From: Leishmania martiniquensis
Lineage: Eukaryota > Euglenozoa > Kinetoplastea > Trypanosomatida > Trypanosomatidae
Length of the DNA: 64,000 bases
Assembly: GCF_017916325.1 (NCBI RefSeq)
Contig: NC_090167.1
Span: 943,501-1,007,500 of the forward strand
Reading direction: 5' to 3'
Both the position numbers and the translations under genes were made by a program. The notes under the pieces were generated by a model. It saw nothing but the letters and a program-made list of their open reading frames with translations. It made no database searches and had not been told where the DNA came from. This document shows positions 10,801-19,515 of this stretch, in pieces; positions within the stretch are counted from its first letter, which is position 1; every line of letters begins with the position of its first letter.

Positions 10801-13800
10801 TCAGGTCTTTGCACTCACTAGCACACGTTTCGCCCTTTTCAGGTGTCGTTAAGGGCTCGAGCCTCACTCCTGCGACATGGGCGCCGAGGTCCTCGCCCGT
10901 TGCCACTACCTTGGCGTGCGAGCCACCGCCTTCGGCGCGCGGCGCGTGTGCCACAGCAGCCGACGAGGATGGCTGAGCTGCGAGCCCTCTGCAAGAAGCG
11001 CTGCCTATACCACCAGAAACAAGGGTGCTGGAGACATCCACGCTAGAGAGCTGCGACATATGAAGCTCCGCCTGCCGCCTCGCTGATATCATCGCCGACG
11101 TGGATGGCAGCAAGCGCGACTGTTCGTCACTCAGCGCGCCGTCACCGTCGCGTATCCCCGCTCTACTCATGTCATTGACGTGGCTCGGTTCATCGGCCTT
11201 CGCAGCTGCCGCTTCGCTTGAAGGCGACCTTCGATGTGATGGGATAAGCGCCTTGTCTTCAGCCGCGTGCTCGCTTCGGTCCCTCTCCACCTCCATCTTC
11301 GGCAATCTCTGACGGCAGCAGCGAGAACGCAGGAAGGCTTGCAGCACAGTCACGCACCACGTCAAGTCCTCGGGAGTGCGAGAGAAGGATGGTGTGAGGG
11401 CCGATGGGGTGTGCGCGGCTAGCCAGACCGATGTGGCGAGGTCTGCAGCCCCCGCACCAGTACTGCCTCCCTGCGGTGTAGCGAGGAATTCAGTCCTTTG
11501 CGGTAGCGACACCCCGGAAGCTTCTTCGAGGCCCTTGACGCGAATCGTCTCGAGGGTGACGCCCCCACTGTGATGCCGCGGGCACGGCGATGGCATCCTG
11601 GGCTCCGCTTCGAAAACGAGGCTTCGCACCACACACGATGCCGCCGATGTGCTGCTCATCCCGGCCGACTCGTGAGACGGTGAATGACGATGCTGGGAGG
11701 CGTGCCGCGGGTGTGCACTACGCGACGTAGAGGATGGCCGGGGCGGCAGCTGCGCCGACATCAGCACCTCTGGCTCTCTCGTGCGGTCGTGCGACGAAAA
11801 AACAGAGCTGCGGCGCGGTAGCGGGCAAGGTGCGGCTGATCCGTCTCGCTCGGTCGACGTGTGGTGGCCGGTGCGCCGGCTTGGCGGCGGCATCGGCACG
11901 CGCGTCGATGGGTTCCACGATGGTTTCCGGTCACTGTGCTGCTGCTGCTGCTGCCCCCTCTGCATTGGTGATGAAGGTGTCATGGGTGCGCACTCCTGCT
12001 CGGCAGCAGCCGTCACATGGTCGTCCGCGCTTTGTCGATTTGGAAACAGCAATGCAGACGACCGGCGTGGTTCATACACGGAGCGCAGTGCGGCGCTCGC
12101 ACTGCTGGGGCGGGGACGTGCCTGCGCTGCTCTTGAAGGGCGCAGCATGGGAGTCTTCGCGGTCGGTCGGAGAGTTGACCCCTCCTGCGGACCAGGAGGG
12201 CCAGCAGAACTGCGCGCGAGGGAGCCGCTGCGGGGGTGCCTAGCAAGAACCTCCACAGCGCGCGGCAGCACCGAAGTCACTACAGTGCTCTGCAAAGGAG
12301 AGGTAAAATCTTTAGCCATGGGCACGGCCGCCGACAACGCCGCTATGGACAGCTGAGGCCGCTGGAGCATGCGCGCACGGCGCTTGCTCAAGGCGCAGGA
12401 GAGCGCACCGCGCGAAGGGTGCAAGGCTGGTGGCGCGGCCCCGCTCGTGGAGGTCAAGGAGCTGCGCAAAGGGTGCTGATACAGCTCCACCTCAACCTCC
12501 TCTCGCCGCCAGCGCTTCTTCATGGTTGCCATGCACTGCTTCAGCAGCTGCGCACGCTGCTGCTCCTCCAGGGCAAGGCGCGGAACGGCGAGGAGCCAGC
12601 GATGTGCCTCTCGATAGTATTGATAGGCTGCCTTGTAAAGGCCCATCTCATCTAGCCAGTCTGCGTGCGTCTGCTTCACGTACGACAAGAAGCACACGTT
12701 CTCGCGCCACTCGAGCCATGTGCGGATGAGCAATTCTTCTTCGTCTCCATGAAGAGAGGCCGCGACATCGCTGTAACAGTGTCCAACTGCCGGCGCGCTC
12801 GCAGCCGCGGCATCCCTCCCATACCCATCGAACCCGCCTCTGCGCGCAAGACCCCCGCCTTCCGGCAGGTTCGCCACCGGCAACAAGCATCCCTGCGTCA
12901 GCCGCCGCTGCATCTGCGTCGCTTTGTCCTTCGTGAAGAACACTTGGCGCTCCACCGCCTCCTCCGCCAGCATGGCGTACCGCAGTGCCTCGGTTAGCTG
13001 ACGAAGGCCGTGCTGCGCCTGCGCCATGTTGAAGTATGTGATACCGATTCCGGGAGCCTGAAGTTCTTCTTCCAGAGCCGCCGACCTCGCGAAGCGTGCG
13101 CTTGCCAGCGTGTACTCCCCCAGCTTGAAGTGGTAGACGCCGAAGTTGTGATCCACAGCGGCTGCGGCCTTGAGCCTCCGTGGTTCCTGGGACCGGGCGA
13201 AGAAAGGGACGCTCATACTCCGCATAGTGGTGTCGTTGTCAATGCTGTTCACACCAAGACCGCTGTCGATGGCCCCGCGTGCTGATGGGCCCTTCAGATC
13301 GGAACCCCTGCCTGGTGCCGACGCGGCAGCCGGCTGCTGCTGCGGGGCAGCGTTGTGGCTAGAGCAAGGGTCAGCACGCCCTCCCGCCACCCCTGTAATC
13401 GTAGGGGCGTCGAGCTCCACCGGATCTGGCAGATAGCGGAATAGACGACCAGCATCTTTCCGTAGCAGCTTATCTGCCCGATGCAGCAGCTCCAGAGCTG
13501 CGGAGTACTGCCCTTGATTCATCCACTCCAGAGCGTAGCGGTTCAAGAGCTCGACAAAGCGCAGTGTGGTGTGGGCCGCCGCATCCTCGCCACCCTCAAG
13601 CTGCCCAACCAGCTCCTCGCGATAGTCTTCCGTGAGGGATGCCTGCCCTTCGACTGCACGCGCGTCCAGAATCATGACCTGCCGCATTAGCGTGAACACA
13701 AGCTTTAGCCTCTCGTCCAGCCCATGAGTCAATTCTTCGGCCTGCGTGTCGAAGGCGTGCTGAGCACGTGCCTGGCGCACCTCTTGGCTTGCCCGACTGC

Positions 13801-14998
13801 TGTGGCCCGTGCCGGCTAAATGAGGGGCACCTTCCGAGGCGCACGAGAGGAATGGTGGCGGCAGCTGCTGACGTGCTGCAGAGCTGCGCAGGTATGGCGC
13901 ACTCGCCCTACCAAGGGTAGGGGTCTCCTCGCGCGCACAAAGCAGTGTCGAGAAGGATGACATTCGGCGTCCGCTTAGCGCAGAGGGTACCTCTCCCGGT
14001 AGTCGGCCAAAGCCCGTCGATCTGCATGGTTGAGGATGTGGTGCGCATCCAGGGGGCTGGTGGCGCTGAACGGCGATGTTGTTCACTCCAGAGTCAGGGA
14101 CTGAGCGGCGTAAAGGCGACGAGGAAGGCGGAACACTAGCTCGGCCTCCGGCACTGTTGGTGTCGGGGGCAATGCCGCTGTGAGACGCAGCGAAGCGCAA
14201 CACGGGCGCTTCAGCTCTTTGCCGCAACAGGGCGCTTAGATGCGAGCGTAGCGCCGCCACATCATTGTCACACGTCTGACCGCAAGTCGTCATGGGAAAC
14301 GACAACGAAGGTGCGTACTGCATGTCGTCGGTGCGCGCCCCCAGCGACACCGGTGACCGGGATGCCGAGGACAGCGGCGTCGCGGCGGAAGCGTCGGTTA
14401 ACGTCGCTGAGCCGCCAATGCGGGCGGTTGGGTGAAACAAACGTGCGCCCTCAGCAAAGTCACTGCGAACAGGTCGTCCCGTCACCACGGCGGGGTGATG
14501 TGTGGGTGTATCCCCTGCCTGAATAGACGAGATAGGGGTGCATAGTGACCAGTAGGTGCTGTCTCCGTCGAGCCTACTAGCAGGTAGAGCCACATCGTAG
14601 GGATTCACTTGAGTAGTAGCCGAGCCGGCCGCGGCGCCGTCTAAGGATGTGCAGGTTCGAGAGCTGTGCGCCGCACGACTGCGCACGTCGGTACTTGCGG
14701 TGATTAGTCGTTGCTGCGCGCCTCGCGCTGGGGGCGACGGGTGAACGGCACTGGCATACGAGACGCCAGTTACCGCGTGGGTGTCCAACTGGTAGTCTAC
14801 TCGTTGTAAAGGACGTCGCACGGGAGTGTTATTGCCTTTGGTAGGCACGTCGCAGTTGAACTCGTCCACACGGTCCATCACAGAGGCATAAGAGGAGGCC
14901 GTTCCACAAGACGGCGAGAAGGCGTAGCAGCCGCCTGCCACACCCTCTCGTGAAGCGCTTGGCGTTCCATCGAGCGTATTATACGAAAGATACGGCAT
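7874..14998 (-). CDS. Giant TPR-like and IQ-motif protein, 2374 residues
   Basis: The longest gene of the window. I use the ATG at 14998 (MPYLSYNTLDG); the frame is open further upstream but has no other ATG. The N-terminal 420 residues are Ser/Pro-rich. Residues about 425-840 form a helical region with TPR-like repeats: YALEWMNQGQYSAALELL near 490, VYHFKLGEYTLASARFARS near 620, YFNMAQAQHGLRQLTEALRY near 660, and GLYKAAYQYYREAHRW near 785. A long disordered part follows, with an IQ-like segment (VLQAFLRSRCCRQRL, near 1220). The chain ends in a clear IQ motif (ATVIQQAWRDHVATRLRRQL). IQ motifs bind calmodulin-like proteins and TPRs are scaffolds, so a cytoskeletal or flagellar scaffold is a reasonable inference but not shown. 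The leader contains at least one short upstream ORF (ATG near 15310). Confidence 0.8.
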   Translation of the reverse strand: MPYLSYNTLDGTPSASREGVAGGCYAFSPSCGTASSYASVMDRVDEFNCDVPTKGNNTPVRRPLQRVDYQLDTHAVTGVSYASAVHPSPPARGAQQRLITASTDVRSRAAHSSRTCTSLDGAAAGSATTQVNPYDVALPASRLDGDSTYWSLCTPISSIQAGDTPTHHPAVVTGRPVRSDFAEGARLFHPTARIGGSATLTDASAATPLSSASRSPVSLGARTDDMQYAPSLSFPMTTCGQTCDNDVAALRSHLSALLRQRAEAPVLRFAASHSGIAPDTNSAGGRASVPPSSSPLRRSVPDSGVNNIAVQRHQPPGCAPHPQPCRSTGFGRLPGEVPSALSGRRMSSFSTLLCAREETPTLGRASAPYLRSSAARQQLPPPFLSCASEGAPHLAGTGHSSRASQEVRQARAQHAFDTQAEELTHGLDERLKLVFTLMRQVMILDARAVEGQASLTEDYREELVGQLEGGEDAAAHTTLRFVELLNRYALEWMNQGQYSAALELLHRADKLLRKDAGRLFRYLPDPVELDAPTITGVAGGRADPCSSHNAAPQQQPAAASAPGRGSDLKGPSARGAIDSGLGVNSIDNDTTMRSMSVPFFARSQEPRRLKAAAAVDHNFGVYHFKLGEYTLASARFARSAALEEELQAPGIGITYFNMAQAQHGLRQLTEALRYAMLAEEAVERQVFFTKDKATQMQRRLTQGCLLPVANLPEGGGLARRGGFDGYGRDAAAASAPAVGHCYSDVAASLHGDEEELLIRTWLEWRENVCFLSYVKQTHADWLDEMGLYKAAYQYYREAHRWLLAVPRLALEEQQRAQLLKQCMATMKKRWRREEVEVELYQHPLRSSLTSTSGAAPPALHPSRGALSCALSKRRARMLQRPQLSIAALSAAVPMAKDFTSPLQSTVVTSVLPRAVEVLARHPRSGSLARSSAGPPGPQEGSTLRPTAKTPMLRPSRAAQARPRPSSASAALRSVYEPRRSSALLFPNRQSADDHVTAAAEQECAPMTPSSPMQRGQQQQQHSDRKPSWNPSTRVPMPPPSRRTGHHTSTERDGSAAPCPLPRRSSVFSSHDRTREPEVLMSAQLPPRPSSTSRSAHPRHASQHRHSPSHESAGMSSTSAASCVVRSLVFEAEPRMPSPCPRHHSGGVTLETIRVKGLEEASGVSLPQRTEFLATPQGGSTGAGAADLATSVWLAAHTPSALTPSFSRTPEDLTWCVTVLQAFLRSRCCRQRLPKMEVERDRSEHAAEDKALIPSHRRSPSSEAAAAKADEPSHVNDMSRAGIRDGDGALSDEQSRLLPSTSAMISARRQAELHMSQLSSVDVSSTLVSGGIGSASCRGLAAQPSSSAAVAHAPRAEGGGSHAKVVATGEDLGAHVAGVRLEPLTTPEKGETCASECKDLSGDVNGERGAVAVAALVGRGKSPIPYESDDGEASSSSAAEESSSANVPCPFYRENVGGDRGGVGAEDSTATSNGGTISKYSDVTAVASASSPGDHEKDDVAKTDRRKPHITDSAGAPLVESLDSRRRSRARPLADAVMKKGEGGRFGDASAILSKASVHGSSKEKNSNVGWPPSKSQASSAARGSGRASSLLLPEPEERMRGMEAVPASAPLLHSLQREVLQSPHATDQCTGQAHRSSTAGHDAASRAEVHLLLDAAHPTVSDRSREADLGDTAEARERALCDVLPPPSSSTAGAENSCLSGVEVTAASRGPFMRRSISAHPVEPAGGVHGAAQSSNSSATVCRVGLEVKGSNGQAIERAHEDAEGEEGATDVLSGARAPPSRQSLQLLTSPVSEGDHPHQQSRAATSSPSSRPLRSREPRYIASSTAAGSASRSHVEGAEAQCPVDRVNATATAVRRSAEVIEAMVGARPAEVVERTLQPPVTQPPRRGRVFVFVPHKIVTPVPTELTVVNSSSQSDDAKECLRFPLPTPQQSAAARDTETAEDGAAKSLLRLAGGSRTSGPSDAPLSFNEEYCGTAAMEPYATTDDETLGRHTASIGSTTTQVTQLRESFWRSTHDRSEPRQGEGGSAVLNAQQLLVKLGAVELTKVTPLGTKTEVQERIPEPSDPLGVVEGIEAPAMVQDNLANPADEDEKRVRAAEQDLLSRHETGAAEDIGAPPQRITGVPETLRSRESFIPSCSSLILAPTEAPAAVAAAEAPSGWNHTAELEMGLAAVPLSASPPPESPGELPEMLEAPAGMLSPRHPPLAGERHLPRVGSGAREAVSHGEGGESATAEGEEVGEKDTHPPANQAGDGNECAHRSSWLGSEGARGSALATKQLSLKNSTSPRPPEIFPKPQPQQHHRHRAPSSGVLPLPVSAQWPTRHESTWSDLEMDEAQRRYISDQIVQEEAATVIQQAWRDHVATRLRRQLYLLL

Positions 14999-15587
14999 CA
15001 CGGTCTTCGTCGCACAGATGACCCTGCATTCGAGCAGTTCTCCGACGCGGACGCAGAGAAGAGGGTGGCAATGCGTGTGCTGCAGCACCACCACGTTTCC
15101 CAACGAATGGGACGCAAAGGATTCGATCCCGTCGGCCCTTTCTGTCCCGGTTGTGCAGCTGCGTGCAAGCCACAGTCTTCTCAGCGGCACGCGCGCGCGG
15201 GTAGCGGCGTGAATCCCTGTCGCTCCCTTCGCGTACCACCGTCACCAGCTCAACCCCACTTGTGTATGTGTGTCTGTATGTGTTGGTGATCCCTCTTGCC
15301 GTCTCTTAGCATCCCTCTTATGTCGAAAAGGGTCAAAGGACGCATCAGAGACAGCATCAGGCGGACGCCGTAGGGAGTTGTGCAGCCGCGATGGCAGGAG
15401 AGGGCGAAGAAGGAGGAAGGGGCGGAGAGGGAAAAAAATGGCAGACGGAGACCAAATGGAAAAGAACAAGTGCGGCCAATCCTCGAAAAAAAGGGAAGGG
15501 CGTAAGCGCCCGCCGGTAAAGACGCACGCGCAGCACCCCGGTTGACCGCTCAGCTGCTCTTTTACTGGCCAAAAGACAGCGAGTGCA
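14999..15587. other. Intergenic region, 5' leader of the giant TPR/IQ gene
   Basis: A C/T-rich stretch on the minus strand at about 15395-15440 followed by AGs near 15320 is the likely splice acceptor. The resulting leader would be about 320 nt with a short upstream ORF. No gene seen. Confidence 0.5.
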
Positions 15588-15885
15588 GCAATACATTTTT
15601 GCCGCGCATCCATTTTCTGTGCCACACAAGGCACGGCTTCGAGTCCGCTCGGCCCCCTCCCCTCTATGCCCCTCACACGCGGGAGGGAGGAGGGCAGTCC
15701 CGCCATGCGAAGCAGCCGAAGAGGCACGCCTCACAGAGGGGGTACTGACGCCGCTGAGGCGCGACGCAGTGCGGTGCCTCTCTCCCTCCGCCTTTGCCCA
15801 CACAAACACACTTGCCCGTCACTGGGGAAGTCAGCATGAAGACACTGAAAAAGAAGGCCGAAAAGGCTGAAGGAATACCGCATGG
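15588..15885 (-). repeat. 298-bp repeat, copy 2
   Basis: Its reverse complement matches 1743-2040 with two visible substitutions. It starts only four bases after the TGA of the 976-residue gene, so it makes up the beginning of that gene's 3' UTR. The two copies lie 13.5 kb apart in opposite orientation and bracket the pseudogene, the giant TPR/IQ gene and the HAD gene. Confidence 0.9.
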
Positions 15886-15889
15886 GCGA

Positions 15890-18820
15890 TCAAACAGCTC
15901 TGCGCATGAGCGCATTCATCGACACACGATAACTCATTGGCAGCGCTCCCATCACCATTTGTGGCACAGTAGCCGCTGCATCGCTTGCGTCAGCACGTTG
16001 GGGCGAGGGCATGAGCAGCACACGGCGCAGGGTGTCATCCAGCGTTTTAAGAAGCTGCAGCTCGGCCGAAGTGAGCGACACATGTTCGCAGTGGAGGAGA
16101 AGCAACCGCCACGGTAAAAGGGACCCACCGAGCTGCTCCGCTAGCGCACGGGCGGCTGCTTGGGCTGTTGGCGCAACAACTGCCCGGATGAGCGCAACAC
16201 CACAGTCACTGCTGTCGTCACGTGCAATATCACCGTTCGCACCTTGGTTCATCAGCGCACCCAGGTGCAGAACAGCTTTAAGGACGCACACGACCTCCCG
16301 CTCCCACCGCAGCCGGCTCTCCGAAGCGGAGACGATCTTCTTTTGGGGTAGGCCTAGGGATACTTGGAGACGCGCAGCTGGAGGCGAGTCGCTGTGCGAC
16401 ACGTGGGTCGCTTCCATCCATCCGCTTGACCCGGCGGTTTCGGCGCACGGCGTCGCAGCGAGCCGTGCGCGGTCCGAGACGAGGGGCTCAGCAGCGCTGC
16501 CCGCAGAGAGCCTCTTCTGGAGCACTGCCATTGCTGGCATGGCGCCACCGTCACCGCTTTGCGGTGCCCGCCGAACACGCCGATCGCTGCGCCACTGCAG
16601 CAGCACACGCAGCAGCATCTGATTGAGTAGCCGCGCACCCTCCGTGGTGACGGACAGCGACTGCTGCTTCGATGGTTGGATCCAGGCACCCTCAGCGCAC
16701 GCAGCAGTGGAGTAAACGCTGCCACGAGGAGAGGGCGTGGGTGAAGGGATGTACAGGGTGGAGAGCGGAATGCTTTGCAGTGCACGGTAAAGCTGTCCCG
16801 GTGTGTGTAGCGGGGCCTGCAATGTGGCCAACGAACTGTCAGGGCGGCTGGTGCGCATGCTGCTGCCTGCAACTCCAGCCTGAGGGGTGCTGCGTAACGA
16901 AGGCGCAGATGGCGGTGCCGTCGCCCCATCCAACCAACGTCTGAGGAACAAAGCGAGGTGAAAATACGCCGAGGACTCCGCGTGTATGCCAGTGGGTCCC
17001 GGAAGTGCCACTCCGAGGTCCAGCATGGTGCCGTCCTGTTCGACGCGCGACAGGAGCGCGCACAGCTCTGTCCAGCTCGCATTCGCGGTTGTGGATGCCG
17101 TAGAGACGTCGCATGTGTGCGTCGCCCCGGCCCCAACGCCATTTACATCAAGTGAGCGCTCTTTGTGCGGCAGAAAGAGAAGATGCAGCGCTGCCCATGC
17201 CGTCACGTCCCATCGCGCGTCCTTCGAGAAGAGCGGCAAGAGGGCGGCGAATGCGTGCCGCGCGGAAGCCCACGTCACCTCCACCCCATTCAGCGGAGAG
17301 CGCGAGCCGCGGTGTCCGGCAGACGCTGGTGGCTCTCTTTTCTGCAGCTGAGCACAGAGAAGGGACAGCCACAGCAGAGGCAGAAGCTGCAGGCGGCGCT
17401 GCTGCAGGCGCGCCGGCACGCATCGCGCGAGCGAGTCTAGATTCGCTGCGATGCCGTGAGGCGCAGCGGAATTCGCTAGCGCATCAAAAAGCGGCGAGTA
17501 CGCTGCTGCATCGGGGCCCATAAACCAAGCATCTCGTGCTGCACTCGCTCGGCGGCCCGCCTTGAGCAGCACCAGCTCATGCCACAAGGCATGATCCACG
17601 CAGCGGCGCGTCTGCTCACATAGCAGTGCAGCGTGTACCTGGAGCAGACGCTCGTACGGGCGCTGCGTCTTCTCCACATCTTGTAGTGGTCTTGTGTGGT
17701 CCAGCAGTCCCCAATATTGCACCCCCGCCGCAAAGTGTACGATCGCCCAGTGAAGCGAGTGCAGATGGCGTAAGCTCAATGGCGCTTCAGCGACGGCAGC
17801 AGGAGCGCCATTCTGCTGGGAAGTTTCAGAGGATGTAGATGATGCAGTATAGCTGTCTCGCTGCGGATGCGTCACAGACGCGGCCGCAGCGGCATCCTGC
17901 GCAAGAAAGATGGAGGTGGAGAAGCATACATCCAACAGACGCTCTACGTGGGCATCCGCGACACCGAAAAGGCCGCTCACATGCAGCAGCACAGTCACAT
18001 TGAAGAGCGACTGCGTCAGCGCGGCAATGAGGTGGGTCGGAAGCAGATGCTGAGACACCGGCGTGAAAGAGGGCGCTGAGAGCTCTTCAGTATCACGCTC
18101 TGCACCGCGCTTGTGACAATTCGACGGTGAAGAATTTGCGGGTCGCTGCAAGTTGCCTCGCGCAGCCTGTGCACAGGGTCTCGCCTCAGCGATTCGGCGG
18201 CGCAGCGCTTTGAATTCGATCAAGACATGATGGGCGTGGTACCTCGCAAAGCTCGAGACCTCCGCGACGAGCTCCGGTTCGTGAACAGCCGTCTCCGAGG
18301 CATCATAGTTCGTCGTATCGCCACCCCAGCCACCGGCGAAATGCCTCATGGCATCTGCAGAAGGACGACAGGTCATCTCTGCCAGCCAATTCAGCAAATC
18401 CGCCTGTCCCTCGGTTCCGTCGTGATAGCGCCGACCGAGCTGCACGTAGCGCAAAGCGCGTCCCACAGGGAACGCGTATGGTTCCGTCGAAGCGGAGGTA
18501 TCAGCACCTAGTCCGGCACGGGAGCCTTGGCAGGGATGTCGAGGATGATGGCGGCAAGCGGCGCCGGCCCGAGCGCTGCCGGGGGAGTGCCGAGATGGTA
18601 ATGCTGCACCGGAGATCCTTGAAGATGTCGTGTCCGATGTCGAATGTTTCGGAAAGAAGTTGGATGCAGGGAACGAAGAAGAGGTGTGGGAGACAATGCC
18701 CCGCATGGAGGCTGACAGACTTACCAGGCAAGGAAAGCAGCAGTTGCAACGACAAGACGCGATAAGGCGGCATAAGTGCTTTCCCGAGCCTACCGTCCGT
18801 GTGGAAAGGCCGCGCACCAT
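15890..18820 (-). CDS. Hypothetical protein, 976 residues, possibly mitochondrial
   Basis: From the ATG at 18820 the product starts MVRGLSTRTVGSGKHLCRLI, which is basic and hydroxylated like a mitochondrial presequence. A second start, MRGIVSHTSSS, lies about 38 codons in. The body is rich in Leu, Ala and His and looks helical throughout, with Ser-rich insertions. The C-terminal 150 residues (for example SLLPWRLLLLHCEHVSLTSAEL) are strongly helical and resemble the helical-repeat proteins common in trypanosomatid mitochondria, but I find no PPR or RAP motif I would defend. The frame is open further upstream with an ATG at 19306, but that part is low-complexity. A C/T tract and AGs near 18950-19000 favour the later start. 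The stop is almost joined to repeat copy 2. Confidence 0.7.
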   Translation of the reverse strand: MVRGLSTRTVGSGKHLCRLIASCRCNCCFPCLVSLSASMRGIVSHTSSSFPASNFFPKHSTSDTTSSRISGAALPSRHSPGSARAGAACRHHPRHPCQGSRAGLGADTSASTEPYAFPVGRALRYVQLGRRYHDGTEGQADLLNWLAEMTCRPSADAMRHFAGGWGGDTTNYDASETAVHEPELVAEVSSFARYHAHHVLIEFKALRRRIAEARPCAQAARGNLQRPANSSPSNCHKRGAERDTEELSAPSFTPVSQHLLPTHLIAALTQSLFNVTVLLHVSGLFGVADAHVERLLDVCFSTSIFLAQDAAAAASVTHPQRDSYTASSTSSETSQQNGAPAAVAEAPLSLRHLHSLHWAIVHFAAGVQYWGLLDHTRPLQDVEKTQRPYERLLQVHAALLCEQTRRCVDHALWHELVLLKAGRRASAARDAWFMGPDAAAYSPLFDALANSAAPHGIAANLDSLARCVPARLQQRRLQLLPLLWLSLLCAQLQKREPPASAGHRGSRSPLNGVEVTWASARHAFAALLPLFSKDARWDVTAWAALHLLFLPHKERSLDVNGVGAGATHTCDVSTASTTANASWTELCALLSRVEQDGTMLDLGVALPGPTGIHAESSAYFHLALFLRRWLDGATAPPSAPSLRSTPQAGVAGSSMRTSRPDSSLATLQAPLHTPGQLYRALQSIPLSTLYIPSPTPSPRGSVYSTAACAEGAWIQPSKQQSLSVTTEGARLLNQMLLRVLLQWRSDRRVRRAPQSGDGGAMPAMAVLQKRLSAGSAAEPLVSDRARLAATPCAETAGSSGWMEATHVSHSDSPPAARLQVSLGLPQKKIVSASESRLRWEREVVCVLKAVLHLGALMNQGANGDIARDDSSDCGVALIRAVVAPTAQAAARALAEQLGGSLLPWRLLLLHCEHVSLTSAELQLLKTLDDTLRRVLLMPSPQRADASDAAATVPQMVMGALPMSYRVSMNALMRRAV

Positions 18821-19515
18821 TTGGCTGTCAGCCGCGGCAATGTGAACATGTGAAAGTGGCGATTGCTGCGGCGTGATATCGCAAAGTCGGCATGGTGAGG
18901 CTCCCTTTCCTGAGTTTTTTTTTGCGAGTGCCTCTGGTGGGGGCGCTACGGTAACGCGACGATGAAGGGGAGGGGCGATAAAGAGCAGCCAAAGTGTACG
19001 AAAGAGAGCGAGCCGACCAGCTCGTGAAGGGGAATGTCTTCCGCCAAGAGAAAGGGGGCAGAGCGCTCGTGAGGATGGCCCCTCTACGAAGCCGGCGCCC
19101 TCTGGCCTTTCTCGTTCGCTCTCTCTCACTGCCACTGTGACTGGCGGAAGGCGCCCACCAGCATGGGATGGCCAGCACCACAAGTGAATGTGCAGTGGCA
19201 GGCCAGCACGTGAGCCTATGCGCAGTCGCCTGTGCGTGCGTGCGCTGGGCGATGGTAGCGAGCCCTCTCGACTACCTCCGCATCTGATACCTTTTCCTTT
19301 GGCCATTTTACCCTGTCGCTTGCAGGGGCGCGTATTAATCGTTAAAGGGAAGAGCAGCTCCACCCAGCGTCACCTTTGTGTGTGTGTACGTGCCTCTCGG
19401 GCCTTCATCGCTACTCGGCCTCCCTTCGGTGTGGTCCGGAGGGGAGAAGAGATGCAGCACCGTGCGCACGCGTCCGCAGGAGGGCGCACCCCCCCCTCTC
19501 TTCCACTGTGGCAGC
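18821..19515. other. Intergenic region
   Basis: It holds the leader of the 976-residue gene, with a minus-strand C/T tract at about 18960-19030 and candidate AGs near 18950. There is a short upstream ORF (MPTLRYHAAAI, about 18895-18830). The right part is the 3' side of the NSUN gene. No other gene. Confidence 0.5.

Noticed and set aside
19307..19363. Longer N-terminus for the 976-residue gene
   Set aside because: The frame is open but opens with a non-ATG codon, and the added residues are low-complexity. The splice signals lie downstream.
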